From assembly GCA_964522015.1 (NCBI GenBank), contig CAZFST010000010.1, positions 1-64,000 on the forward strand: a stretch of 64,000 nt of DNA, read 5' to 3'. Shown piece after piece: positions 1 to 7,754 of the stretch. Each line of letters starts with the position of its first letter. Position 1 is the stretch's first letter. This stretch comes from QQWI01 sp964522015 (GTDB taxonomy: Bacteria > Bacillota > Clostridia > Peptostreptococcales > Acidaminobacteraceae). A program made the position numbers and the translations under genes. Below the pieces are notes generated by a model, which was not told the origin of the DNA, did no database searches, and saw nothing but the letters and a program-made list of their open reading frames with translations.

Positions 1-107
1 CAAAGACATTTGATTCGCTTGTGATTGTGTGAAGTTTTGATTGTGCAAACAATTAAAGAATTAATGGAATATGAGGTTTATTTGCTTCGCAAATACCACT
101 TCATTCT

Positions 108-148
108 GTGTGATTCTCGGATTTTCTTTGAAAATCCTGTCATCACAC
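108..148 (+). other. Nested hairpin in the 23S-5S spacer
   Basis: The spacer before the 5S gene holds a two-level inverted repeat: outer arms GTGTGAT (108-114) and ATCACAC (142-148), inner arms GGATTTT (119-125) and AAAATCC (131-137). A smaller hairpin, ATTTGC/GCAAAT, lies at 80-94. Such stems between 23S and 5S are plausible RNA-processing sites, but that role is inferred. No 23S 3' end is recognisable in bases 1-107, so the window starts inside the spacer. Confidence 0.45.
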
Positions 149-163
149 GACATTCCGTTAACG

Positions 164-283
164 TATAGAGTGACTATCGCGAAGGGGATACACCTGTTCC
201 CATACCGAACACAGAAGTTAAGTCCTTCAGCGCTGAAAATACTTGGTGGGCAGCTGCCCGGGAAGATAAGACGTCGCTCACTA
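164..283 (+). rRNA. rrf: 5S ribosomal RNA
   Basis: This is the 5S RNA of the large ribosomal subunit. The most conserved core is present (CCCATACCGAACACAGAAGT, near 210-229), followed by a CTTCAGCGC segment and the TTGGTGGG...CCCGGGAAGATAAGACG 3' half. A terminal helix can be drawn between GAGTGAC (168-174) and GTCGCTC (273-279). The ends are estimated from this helix and could be off by a few bases. It is the last gene of an rRNA operon whose 23S lies outside the window, and a strong hairpin terminator follows directly. Confidence 0.9.
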
Positions 284-286
284 AAG

Positions 287-321
287 AAACAGACCAGTTC
301 ATATGAACTGGTCTGTTTTGC
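287..321 (+). terminator. rRNA operon terminator
   Basis: A perfect 16-bp inverted repeat centred between 302 and 303 (AAACAGACCAGTTCAT and its complement) ends in TTTTG. It lies a few bases after the 5S gene, as expected for the rrn intrinsic terminator. Confidence 0.85.
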
Positions 322-540
322 TATGGAACGATCGAAGATTGTTCCACCTGTAAGTTAAGTTAAATGGTTAGGTGCTTTTGCTATGGAACGACTGAAAGTT
401 GTTCCACCTGTAGGTGAGATTGTAGATCAGGTCTTTTTGCTTTGAAGCCAGAATGGCGCTACAGGAGACTTGCGAAGCAAGTGTCCGCAACGATTGAAAT
501 TGTTCCACCAGTAAATTAAGTAAAACTAACTGGTCACTTT
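305..540 (+). repeat. Degenerate ~58-bp tandem repeat after the rRNA operon
   Basis: Three related units follow the rrn terminator. Each has a T-rich piece (GGTCTGTTTTGCTATGGAAC-like), then a short dyad GAACG...GTTCCACC, then GT(A/G)(A/G)(A/G)TTAAGT or a relative. The units begin near 307, 365 and 425. The third is interrupted at about 445-485 by a segment containing the hairpin ACTTGC-GAA-GCAAGT. The T-rich part resembles the 3' arm of the rrn terminator, which suggests serial duplication of its tail. No coding potential is seen here. Confidence 0.6.
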
Positions 541-563
541 GTTAAATGGTCATATCTTTTCTA

Positions 564-1265
564 TTACCAAATGAAGGGCAGTAACCTGTATCTGACCTTT
601 TCGCAGTATAGCACATAGCCCTCAAGCTCATTTGTGAGCATGGATTCTTCACCTTGAATCCGCATGCTTAGGGTGTAGGGAAGCAGTAAGAATGGGATGA
701 TGCCCCAATAGGATCCAAGGGCAATTGGGGTTGCGAAATACATAATAAGGGTACCTAAATACATAGGATGTCTGATTAATCTGTAAGGTCCATTAGAGAT
801 GACCTTCTGGTTCTCTTGGATTTCAATGACTCTTGAAGCATAGTTATTGACCTTGAATACCCAAATAATTAACATATATCCTAGAATAACAGCACCATTA
901 GCACAAATGATAGCCCATGTCGGAACATTTGACCAACCAAAGCGATAATCTAACCCAGGGATAATAAAGCCAGCAATATAAGCTATAGAAGAAATACGGA
1001 TGACATTTTTCTGCTGAATTTGTGATTCTTTCAAGTTCATTCGTTTGACTAAAAATTCAGGATTTTTTCTCATAAAGTAGAATAGCACTAATAGCATGGG
1101 ACAGAAAATCGTCAACAAATAAAGATAGAACTGCCAATACCACAAAGTACCTGCTGGCAGTAATACTAGAAGTCCAAAACAGATAAAGAAGAGCAGTATA
1201 CGGCTGAAAAGAGTACTTTTTAGTTTCTTCAAATCGTTAATTGACATGCCATTACTAGGATTCAT
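564..1265 (-). CDS. Isoprenylcysteine carboxyl methyltransferase-family membrane protein
   Basis: This 233-residue integral membrane protein has about five hydrophobic segments. Its C-terminal half carries the hallmark of the ICMT/phospholipid methyltransferase superfamily: NGPYRLIRHPMYLGTL (about residues 159-174), then an R-x-x-GEE-x-x-L motif near 203-211, which together bind S-adenosylmethionine and substrate. Bacterial members methylate unknown small or lipid substrates, so no substrate is assigned. The start at 1265 is supported by a GGAGG about 8 bases upstream. A 24-bp imperfect palindrome lies about 50 bases upstream of the start. The neighbours do not suggest an operon. Confidence 0.8.
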   Translation of the reverse strand: MNPSNGMSINDLKKLKSTLFSRILLFFICFGLLVLLPAGTLWYWQFYLYLLTIFCPMLLVLFYFMRKNPEFLVKRMNLKESQIQQKNVIRISSIAYIAGFIIPGLDYRFGWSNVPTWAIICANGAVILGYMLIIWVFKVNNYASRVIEIQENQKVISNGPYRLIRHPMYLGTLIMYFATPIALGSYWGIIPFLLLPYTLSMRIQGEESMLTNELEGYVLYCEKVRYRLLPFIW

Positions 1266-1314
1266 CTTAGTTGCCTCCGTACCTAGATTCGTTTAGATTT
1301 AAAGCTTTCTAATC

Positions 1315-1338
1315 TCACAAGAGGTATACCCTTTGTGA
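1315..1338. promoter_or_regulatory. 24-bp operator-like palindrome
   Basis: TCACAAGAGGTATACC followed by CTTTGTGA is an imperfect palindrome (22 of 24 positions symmetric), centred on GTATAC. It lies about 50 bases upstream of the methyltransferase start, a typical place for a repressor or activator dimer. The regulator is unknown. Confidence 0.4.
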
Positions 1339-1626
1339 TAACAACAAAACTATGTGTCCAGATTTTTCCCTTGAAGTACCAAGTTATAGGATGCAAAGTA
1401 AGACGATTAATATGGCTTATGAAAGATAATTCATAGATCAGGTCATTTTCTTCTATGCCATTAAGTCGTGACAGGTAATAGAGAACAGAAAACCTTATTG
1501 TGATGATAAATTAACCTTGGTTAACAAATCTATAACAGTTCTCTTAGCTAGTCATTGACACATTTATATGATATGATAAGTTTGATTTTTCACGATTTAT
1601 GTCATTTTAAAATAGTGGGGTTAACC
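1339..1626. other. Intergenic region between divergent genes
   Basis: No gene is seen between the methyltransferase and the GGDEF gene. A short dyad TTAACC-TT-GGTTAA occurs at 1511-1524. A TTGACA at 1555-1560 resembles a -35 box, but no good -10 box follows at 16-18 bases. No cyclic-di-GMP riboswitch core could be recognised. Confidence 0.4.
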
Positions 1627-2694
1627 TTGAAAACACAAGCGAGAATTCGTTTGTTTTACTTTTACATCTATCTTTCAATTGGTGTGGTCGCTATTTTCAC
1701 AGCGTTTTTTGCAATCAAACAGTTCTGGCCTGCAGTAATTTTACAGGCTCTATTTTTAGTGCCATTTTTATCAGCTCTTGTTCTTTATCGCAAAGGGAAT
1801 CGTTTTTTTTCAAAATGGTTGGCCATTCTGGCGTCCTGTTCTGTCGTCTTGTTGCAGACTAATTATGTGTTTACTCATGATACAGGCTTCCATTACCAAT
1901 TGATTGCTTTAATCGTGGTTGCTTTTTTAATCTGCGATTTAAAAGAGTCCAACGAAACCTGGTTAGCCATCGCATTTTCAGTCATCATTAGTGCTTGTTT
2001 TTTTCTTAGCGAAAGCATCCAAATTGCTGGACCGATTATTGAATTAACACAAAGGCAGAACCTCTTTTTTAGATACATGAGCTTAACCACAACGTTAGTT
2101 GCACTCTGCTGGCTCCTATTCTATTACTCGAAAATACTGGCAAATACTGAAAGAGAACTTTCTAACTTGGCTAATATAGATGCCCTTACTAAAATTCATA
2201 ACCGAGGATTTTTTATGCGAGAGGGTGAATTACTTTTTCAGACCTTGCAAAGCAAACATCAGGACGTCAGTGCTATTATATTTGATATCGACGATTTCAA
2301 GCGCATTAATGATGATTTTGGCCATCCAGTTGGTGATATCGTCTTAAAACGGTTATCACTTTCTATCAGTAGTCTTGTCAGCACCGAAATTATCTTTTCT
2401 AGATATGGGGGAGAAGAATTCGCATTGCTACTCCCAGGGAAAAACGTTGAGCAAGCTTATCAACTTGCTGAACATATTAGAAAAACCATCGAAAATCTTG
2501 TGATCACCACTGGTAGTTACGCCATTAAATGTACTATCAGTATAGGAGTTTCGTCCAATCAAACTGGAAGTATTGGTTTCGACGGTCTTATGATCAATGC
2601 TGATAGAGCGCTTTATCATTCTAAACACAATGGAAAAAATCTCACAATAGCCGATTGCGGCAACAACCAATGCACCACAATCAGATGCATATAA
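1627..2694 (+). CDS. Membrane-bound GGDEF diguanylate cyclase
   Basis: Six predicted membrane helices (about residues 7-180) precede a full C-terminal GGDEF domain. The domain shows LTKIHNRGFF, the metal-binding FDIDDFKRINDDFGHPVGD segment, the active-site signature RYGGEEF and a terminal SIGVSS strand. It should make cyclic di-GMP from two GTP at the membrane; no RxxD inhibitory site is evident just upstream of GGEEF. The reading frame is open from 1555. TTG at 1627 is preferred because GTGGGG precedes it and it starts directly before the first membrane helix; ATG at 1573 has no ribosome binding site. The signal sensed by the membrane part is unknown. Confidence 0.82.
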   Translation: MKTQARIRLFYFYIYLSIGVVAIFTAFFAIKQFWPAVILQALFLVPFLSALVLYRKGNRFFSKWLAILASCSVVLLQTNYVFTHDTGFHYQLIALIVVAFLICDLKESNETWLAIAFSVIISACFFLSESIQIAGPIIELTQRQNLFFRYMSLTTTLVALCWLLFYYSKILANTERELSNLANIDALTKIHNRGFFMREGELLFQTLQSKHQDVSAIIFDIDDFKRINDDFGHPVGDIVLKRLSLSISSLVSTEIIFSRYGGEEFALLLPGKNVEQAYQLAEHIRKTIENLVITTGSYAIKCTISIGVSSNQTGSIGFDGLMINADRALYHSKHNGKNLTIADCGNNQCTTIRCI

Positions 2695-2787
2695 TGAAGC
2701 GGTTAAGTGAGGATTAACGCTGATGAAGCTGAATCTTAGCTGATTTATCGAGGCCATATCTCACGATGAATGCCAGGAGGACTCACA

Positions 2788-3174
2788 ATGAATTTGACAG
2801 TTGATAAATATAATGATGCCCAGATTGAAAAGGATAGATTGATTTGTTTGAGCCTCATGGTCGCCATAAAACAAGGCTTACCAACTGCCACCAGTAAAAT
2901 TTGGCATGGTAGTCCAGTTTGGTTTGTTGAAGAAAATCCAATTGTTGGTTATTGTAAACTTAAAAACTGTATTCAATTACTATTTTGGAGCGGCGCATCT
3001 TTTGATGAAAATCTTGAACCAGTGGGTAAGTTTAAGGCTGCACAAATTTGTTACACCACTGATAAAGAGATCGATTTAGTACTGCTGAGTCGATGGTTAG
3101 AGAAAGCAGTAGAAATACAATGGGACTATAAAAATATTGTCAAACGACAAGGTGAATTAGTTAGACTCAAATAG
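2788..3174 (+). CDS. DUF1801 (YdhG-like) protein
   Basis: A 128-residue soluble protein resembling the DUF1801/YdhG-YjbR fold: an N-terminal helix, KIWHGSPVWFV (a conserved turn in this family), a K-LKNCIQLLFWSGA strand pair and a C-terminal helix. Members are small proteins of poorly defined biochemistry. The start at 2788 follows AGGAGG at 2775-2780 with seven bases between; the ATG at 2770 lies upstream of that site and is rejected. The gene ends just before a strong bidirectional terminator shared with the convergent gene. Confidence 0.7.
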   Translation: MNLTVDKYNDAQIEKDRLICLSLMVAIKQGLPTATSKIWHGSPVWFVEENPIVGYCKLKNCIQLLFWSGASFDENLEPVGKFKAAQICYTTDKEIDLVLLSRWLEKAVEIQWDYKNIVKRQGELVRLK

Positions 3175-3181
3175 TAAAAAT

Positions 3182-3227
3182 AAAACATCCCTAGTCAGAA
3201 GATGAACTCCTGACTTGGGATGTTTTT
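3182..3227. terminator. Bidirectional terminator
   Basis: The arms AAAACATCCC-T-AGTCAG and CTGACT-T-GGGATGTTTT, around an 11-base loop, form a 16-bp stem with one mismatch. The A-rich and T-rich flanks let it work in both directions between the convergent genes at 2788 and 3516. Confidence 0.8.
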
Positions 3228-3267
3228 AATGGTGTCCATTTGCAATTTCAGAATGAGCAAATAGTCC

Positions 3268-3516
3268 TTATGCGCTAGCTAATTCAGCAATCAATGCTTT
3301 TGCAAATTGATCAGGGCAAGATGTGCTCTTTGAGGCGCATGGGATTCCCTCTAATTTAGCGATAGCCTCGTGAACACTTAAGCCAATGATCAGCTGAGAA
3401 ATCGCCATTAGTGAGCCTGGACATCCACCGATAAACTCGAGGTGCTTGATAGTGCCATCGACGACTTTGTAGTCGATACGCTGTGCGCAAACGCTGTTGG
3501 GTTTAAATGATTTCAT
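3268..3516 (-). CDS. TSCPD-domain protein (TIGR03905 family)
   Basis: This 82-residue protein matches the small TSCPD family seen alone in many Clostridia. It has conserved cysteines in SVCAQRI, GGCPGSLMAI, IPCASKSTSCPD and the name-giving TSCPD motif near residues 65-69. A related domain ends some ribonucleotide reductases. The clustered Cys residues suggest metal or Fe-S binding, but the function is unknown. The start is preceded by AAGGAG. Confidence 0.8.
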   Translation of the reverse strand: MKSFKPNSVCAQRIDYKVVDGTIKHLEFIGGCPGSLMAISQLIIGLSVHEAIAKLEGIPCASKSTSCPDQFAKALIAELASA

Positions 3517-3566
3517 TGTAAATTCTCCTTAGATGTCAGATGGTTGGTTTGGTTATAAATCTTTAT

Positions 3567-4976
3567 TTAAACGATTTTGGGGTGCTTGTAAATATCGGTT
3601 CTAAAGTAAAGTACGCTATTGAGCAGTAGTCTGACTGTCATGTCCACTGCGATGGCAAAGAATATGATGTTAAGGGACCAGTGGAAGACAAAAGCGGCAA
3701 GGAGTGCGATTGGAATGCGGACCCCGTAGATGCCGATTCCTGCGGAATACATTGGCAAGTTAGTGTAGCCTGCTCCTCGTAATGCGCCCCCTAGTACGCC
3801 GGCCATGTTTTGAGGTACCTGGGCTAGGCCACAGAAGATGAGATAGATAACGGCCATTTTGATGAGTTGTTGGTCATGGGTTAAAATGCCCAGTATTTGA
3901 CTTGGTAAAAAGACCAGTAGACTGCCGCCTAGTACTGAGATGACAAGGGCCCAGAGCAATATTTCTTTAAAATAGCGGTGTGCCTTTTCAGGTTGTTTTG
4001 CCCCTAAGTAGCGACCGATATAGGCGGTTGCAGCCACTTGGAAGCCAGCGGCTGGCATGTAAGCCAGACTTTCCGCTTGAAGTCCTAATTGATAGGCGGC
4101 TAAGGCTCCATCACCATAGACTAGAATGGCTCGAATTAAGAGAATGGAACTGATGTTCCAAAAGAGGGATTCAATCACACTGGGAACGCCAGTGGCATAA
4201 ACTGCCTTGAGAATGACTTTTGTGAAACGAAAAAAATGCTTGAAGGGTGCCCCCTCTATGATGCCACCTTTCCTTAATAGGAAAGCAAGTCCGATGAGAG
4301 CTGCAAAAGCTTGAGATAGCGCCATTGCATAACCTGCACCCATAAGTCCCATGGCAGGTATACCGAAGCCACCTCTGACTAAAAGGATGCCTAGGAGTGC
4401 GTTGACGATATTCATGATGCCGTTGATGTACATGGGTGTGACCGCATCCCCTTTGCCTTGTAAGGCCCCTGAGATGATGATGACGATGCCTAAAAAGGGA
4501 AGTCCGAAACCAACAACCCGCAATAACTTAATGGAGACGGCTAAGAGTTCGCCTTTGGCTCCAAAGATTGTGAGCCAAAAGGATGGTAGCAGTAACATAC
4601 TAATCAAAAATACAGCTGAGATGAGGGTAATGGACCCCAGTGTTTGGAGGGTTGCAGCCCGTATGCGCTGATGATCTTTTGCACCTAGGGCCTGGGCGAT
4701 AATGACTTGAACCCCAATGCCAATCCCTTTATACACAGACCATATGATACCACGGACCCTAGTGCTAAGGCCCATGGCGCCTATTGCAATAGCCCCAAGG
4801 TTGCCAATCAAGGCCATGGAGACAAAGCCAACGGACATTTCAAGTAAGCTGGAAATCAAGATGGGCAGAATCATCTTTAAGATGGCTCGGCGCATGTCTT
4901 TCTTTTCTTTTGCTTTGGTTTCAGTTTCTAATTCGATTATTTTCGGTTTAGTGATAACTATTTCAGGTTCAGACAT
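3567..4976 (-). CDS. MATE family efflux transporter
   Basis: A 469-residue protein with about twelve membrane helices in two homologous halves, as in MATE multidrug/sodium (or proton) antiporters of the NorM/DinF type. The first helix region contains LPILISSLLEMSVGFVSMALIGNLG, where a conserved turn follows helix 2, and GLGLP/FGLPFLG-type motifs recur in each half. The start is placed at 4976 because GAGGTC precedes it; the frame stays open to 5024. The substrate cannot be inferred. It is divergent from the regulator at 5148. Confidence 0.85.
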   Translation of the reverse strand: MSEPEIVITKPKIIELETETKAKEKKDMRRAILKMILPILISSLLEMSVGFVSMALIGNLGAIAIGAMGLSTRVRGIIWSVYKGIGIGVQVIIAQALGAKDHQRIRAATLQTLGSITLISAVFLISMLLLPSFWLTIFGAKGELLAVSIKLLRVVGFGLPFLGIVIIISGALQGKGDAVTPMYINGIMNIVNALLGILLVRGGFGIPAMGLMGAGYAMALSQAFAALIGLAFLLRKGGIIEGAPFKHFFRFTKVILKAVYATGVPSVIESLFWNISSILLIRAILVYGDGALAAYQLGLQAESLAYMPAAGFQVAATAYIGRYLGAKQPEKAHRYFKEILLWALVISVLGGSLLVFLPSQILGILTHDQQLIKMAVIYLIFCGLAQVPQNMAGVLGGALRGAGYTNLPMYSAGIGIYGVRIPIALLAAFVFHWSLNIIFFAIAVDMTVRLLLNSVLYFRTDIYKHPKIV

Positions 4977-5081
4977 CAATGACCTCGTTTGGCAGCGGGA
5001 AATCTCTTTCGACCCTCTTAACAAGTTTAACAGAAAATCGCCGTATGGCTACCTAAATTTATGACTTTTGAGGTGATTTTT

Positions 5082-5110
5082 TTGTAGGGGGCCTCACTTT
5101 GTGTTACAAT
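5082..5110 (+). promoter_or_regulatory. Probable promoter of the regulator gene
   Basis: TTGTAG and TACAAT are separated by exactly 17 bases, a fair match to the housekeeping sigma promoter. It ends about 38 bases before the regulator start at 5148. Confidence 0.5.
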
Positions 5111-5147
5111 GTTCACAGTTTACTGCTTACATAGAAAAGAGGTATGT

Positions 5148-5816
5148 ATGGCCACAGATTTTGATTTTACACCCTATCGGCACTTAACCCACTTTATCGG
5201 TGCCTGCCTGGGGGACACCGCAGAGGTTGTCCTTTATAGTTTTGAAGATATGAATCATTCCGTGATAGAGATTGCTAATCCTGGCATCAGCGGCATTGCT
5301 CTTGGAGACCCCCTTACCGGGTTTGCCATCTCAGCCATGAAAGATAAGGGCAAAGACGGCCCCCCCTATTACTTGAACCACATCACATTCTCTAAAGAGA
5401 AGCTACCCCTTAGGTCAAACAGTCTCATTATACTAGACAGTCATAAAAATCCCCTGGGGATGTTGTCCACCCATACGGATGTCAGCGCTTACCAAGCGGC
5501 GGCTCAGCTCCTTCAGAAGTTGGCCTTTATGCCTTATGGAAGTGGGGCTGGGGATAAAAATGTGGAGATAGAAATGGGGACGATTCAGTCGTCACCTGTT
5601 GATATGATCCAAAGTGTGATTCAAGAAGTCACACAGTCTGTGGGTCTGGCGGTCAAGCGTCTGACCACGGTTGAAAAAATTGAAATTGTCAGCCGATTAA
5701 ACGAGGAGGGCTTTTTCCTTATCAAAGGGGCTGTAAGCCTTGTGGCGCAAATGCTTAGCGCATCAGATGCTACGATTTATCGGTATTTAAGTAACTTGAC
5801 GAAACCTAAGCTTTAA
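5148..5816 (+). CDS. YheO/DauR-type transcriptional regulator
   Basis: A 222-residue protein. Residues about 5-115 match the YheO-like PAS domain (FIGACLGDTAEVVLYSFED, LVIL-type strand NSLIILDSHKNPLGML). Residues about 165-215 form a DauR-type helix-turn-helix (TTVEKIEIVSRLNEEGFFLI, then a segment ending ATIYRYLSNL). Such proteins are ligand-responsive regulators of amino-acid degradation genes. It lies 101 bases upstream of tnaA on the same strand, so control of tryptophanase is a reasonable inference. The start at 5148 follows AGAGGT. The ligand is unknown; tryptophan or indole are candidates. Confidence 0.78.
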   Translation: MATDFDFTPYRHLTHFIGACLGDTAEVVLYSFEDMNHSVIEIANPGISGIALGDPLTGFAISAMKDKGKDGPPYYLNHITFSKEKLPLRSNSLIILDSHKNPLGMLSTHTDVSAYQAAAQLLQKLAFMPYGSGAGDKNVEIEMGTIQSSPVDMIQSVIQEVTQSVGLAVKRLTTVEKIEIVSRLNEEGFFLIKGAVSLVAQMLSASDATIYRYLSNLTKPKL

Positions 5817-5840
5817 TGATATAGTGTGGCTATAAGAAAA

Positions 5841-5884
5841 AATTCTTATCACAATAAAAAATTATTACCTTTATTGTAAGAATT
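5841..5884 (+). promoter_or_regulatory. Long interrupted inverted repeat in the tnaA leader
   Basis: AATTCTTA + CAATAAA (5841-5858) pairs with TTTATTG + TAAGAATT (5870-5884), interrupted by three bases on one side. It ends about 33 bases before the tnaA start and has no T-run, so it fits an operator or leader RNA structure better than a terminator. No TnaC-like leader peptide with tryptophan codons is visible in this 101-base gap. Confidence 0.5.
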
Positions 5885-5917
5885 TAAATTGAAGCACATC
5901 TAATAGGAGGCTTATCC

Positions 5918-7309
5918 ATGTCTGTGATCAAACACCCTGCAGAACCCTTTAAAATCAAAATGGTTGAACCACTTTATATGACAACCTACGAGCAGCGTCA
6001 AGCGGCTTTGATTGAAGCTGGCTACAACCCATTTTCTTTAAAATCAAACGACGTTTATATTGACTTGTTAACAGACAGCGGCACTGGTGCCATGAGTGAT
6101 AATCAATGGGCTGGCATGATGCTGGGCGATGAGGCTTATGCTGGTAGCAGAAACTACTACAATATCGTCAATGCCGTTCAAGATATCTTTAACTACAAAT
6201 ACATCGTGCCAACTCACCAGGGTAGAGGCGCTGAGCAAGTTTTGTTCCCACTTCTTTTGACACCTGGCCAATTTGTATGCAGTAACTTCCACTTTGATAC
6301 CACAAAAGCCCATGTTGAGCTTTCTGGCGCAAAGGCCCGTAACTTCTTGATCCCAGAAGCTACTGATACCACAACTTACTACGATTTTAAAGGTAACTTT
6401 AATATTCCTGCCCTTGAAGCCTTTATGGAAGAGCACGGCGCTGATCAAGTGGCCTTCTTTATCATGACAGTTACTAACAATTCTGCTGGTGGTCAGCCTG
6501 TTTCTATGGCCAACATGAAAGAACTTAAGCGAGTTGCTGATAAATACGGTAAGCGTATTGTGATGGACTCTGCCCGTTATGCTGAAAATGCCATGTTTAT
6601 CAAAATGCGTGAAGCTGGCTACGAGAACGTGTCTATCAAAGACATTATTCGCGAAATGTACAGCTACGCAGATATGCTCACTATGAGTGCTAAAAAAGAC
6701 GCCATTGTTAACATGGGCGGCATGATTGCCATTAAAGATGATCAAGAAGTCTTTAGAGGCGCTCAGGCTAGATGCGTTCCGATGGAAGGCTTTGCAACCT
6801 ACGGCGGTTTGTCTGGAAGAGATATGGAAGCCCTTGCCCGTGGTCTATACGAAGGGATTGAAGAATCATTCCTCAACTATCGATTGGGTCAGGTTAAATA
6901 TTTGGGCGATAAATTGATGGAAATTGGAGTCCCAATTCAGTATCCAACAGGTGGTCATGCGGTATTTGTGGACGCTCGTAAGATTTTGCCACATATCCCG
7001 GGTCATGAGTTCCCAGCCCAAGCCCTTTGTAATGCCCTTTACCTTGAATCAGGGGTAAGACCAGTGGAAATCGGTTCTTTCCTTTTGGGTAGAAACCCAG
7101 AAACCGGTGAGCAAGAAGAAGCACCACTTGAACTAGTGCGTTTGACTATTCCAAGACGTGTTTACACGCAAACTCACATGGATGAGATCGTTGAAGGCTT
7201 TAAAAAGGTTATGGCCAACAAGGATAAATTGGTTGGTTTGACATTTGAATATGAGCCACCAGTACTCAGACACTTCTTGGCTAGACTTAAGCCGCTTGAA
7301 GTGAAATAA
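5918..7309 (+). CDS. tnaA: Tryptophanase
   Basis: This PLP enzyme splits L-tryptophan to indole, pyruvate and ammonia. At 463 residues it is full length. Typical motifs are LLTDSGTGAMSDNQWAGMM, GDEAYAGSRNYY, PTHQGRGAEQ, NNSAGGQPVSMANM and MSAKKDA, with Lys260 as the expected PLP lysine. Two residues separate it from tyrosine phenol-lyase: Asp127 in FDTT (Asp133 in E. coli TnaA; Thr in the lyase) and His452 in LRHF (His463 in E. coli; Phe in the lyase). TAGGAGG precedes the ATG. The upstream regulator probably controls it. Two decayed relics of a close paralogue lie at 14.4 and 17.5 kb. Confidence 0.95.
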   Translation: MSVIKHPAEPFKIKMVEPLYMTTYEQRQAALIEAGYNPFSLKSNDVYIDLLTDSGTGAMSDNQWAGMMLGDEAYAGSRNYYNIVNAVQDIFNYKYIVPTHQGRGAEQVLFPLLLTPGQFVCSNFHFDTTKAHVELSGAKARNFLIPEATDTTTYYDFKGNFNIPALEAFMEEHGADQVAFFIMTVTNNSAGGQPVSMANMKELKRVADKYGKRIVMDSARYAENAMFIKMREAGYENVSIKDIIREMYSYADMLTMSAKKDAIVNMGGMIAIKDDQEVFRGAQARCVPMEGFATYGGLSGRDMEALARGLYEGIEESFLNYRLGQVKYLGDKLMEIGVPIQYPTGGHAVFVDARKILPHIPGHEFPAQALCNALYLESGVRPVEIGSFLLGRNPETGEQEEAPLELVRLTIPRRVYTQTHMDEIVEGFKKVMANKDKLVGLTFEYEPPVLRHFLARLKPLEVK

Positions 7310-7310
7310 A

Positions 7311-7361
7311 ATAGAAAAAGCTTGAAACCCTATTATTATAGGCGTTTCAAGCTTTTTCTAT
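7311..7361 (+). terminator. tnaA terminator
   Basis: The 18-bp arms ATAGAAAAAGCTTGAAAC and the complement at 7344-7361 end in a T-rich run. The AAAAAGCTTGAAAC core recurs after both tnaA relics. Confidence 0.9.
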
Positions 7362-7365
7362 TTTG

Positions 7366-7623
7366 TCAGACGGTAAATTTACTGACAAGCTCTATTAATA
7401 GTTCTGAAGTTCTTTCTGCGAAGTGAACTGAACCGTGTGAGGATTCTTCGGCAGTTTTTGAGATTTCATTGATTGCTTGTACCGTAGTTTGTAGTAATGA
7501 AGATAATTCCTCTGAAGATGCATTTAAATCGCTAGAGATATCAGATACATAATTGGCATCAACACTGTACTGATCTCCTAATTTCACTAAATTAGAGTGA
7601 TAGTACTCTCGGGGTCGGAACAA
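7366..7623 (-). pseudogene. Chemoreceptor (MCP) C-terminal fragment
   Basis: The 85-residue frame encodes only the last part of a methyl-accepting chemotaxis protein: VSDISSDLNASSEELSSLL and AINEISKTAEESSHG resemble the methylation-helix heptads, and the end LVSKFTV resembles Clostridia MCP C-termini. No membrane, HAMP or signalling-tip sequence is present. The first ~18 residues run over the histidine-kinase tail encoded on the other strand, so the fragment has no proper start. It is a relic. It lies directly after the tnaA terminator. Confidence 0.65.
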
Positions 7624-7661
7624 AATTTACCATTGTAGTGCCACTTCAGTTAAAAAAGTGA
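7614..7661 (+). pseudogene. Histidine kinase 3' tail, copy 1
   Basis: Read on the plus strand this gives GTKFTIVVPLQLKK-stop, the last strand of a histidine kinase ATPase domain. The same stretch occurs at 14277-14324 with two differences over about 47 bases, where it ends a longer kinase relic. Nothing else of the gene is found here. Confidence 0.6.
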
Positions 7662-7725
7662 GCCAAGCGACACATTATCGATTCAAAAGGATGCTAAAAG
7701 GAGAAGCTATTTAGAATTTTATAGG

Positions 7726-7754
7726 TTGAGAGTGTTGCATAAAAATGATAAAAT
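7726..7754 (+). promoter_or_regulatory. Promoter of the surface protein gene
   Basis: TTGAGA and TAAAAT are separated by 17 bases, a good housekeeping-sigma promoter. It leaves a leader of about 130 bases before the ATG at 7893. The leader contains a possible 10-codon frame (TTG at 7849, preceded by AAGGAG) ending just before the AAGGAGG of the main gene. Confidence 0.65.

Noticed and set aside
71..358. A 95-codon open frame at the start of the window
   Set aside because: It runs through the 5S rRNA and its terminator and is not a protein.
1555..1572. A TTGACA at 1555 as promoter of the GGDEF gene
   Set aside because: No -10 box follows at a suitable distance.
6068..6745. A 225-codon minus-strand frame inside tnaA
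   Set aside because: It mirrors a strongly conserved enzyme gene and shows no family features or ribosome binding site.
5918..7309. Tyrosine phenol-lyase instead of tryptophanase
   Set aside because: Asp127 and His452 match the tryptophanase specificity residues, not Thr and Phe of the lyase.
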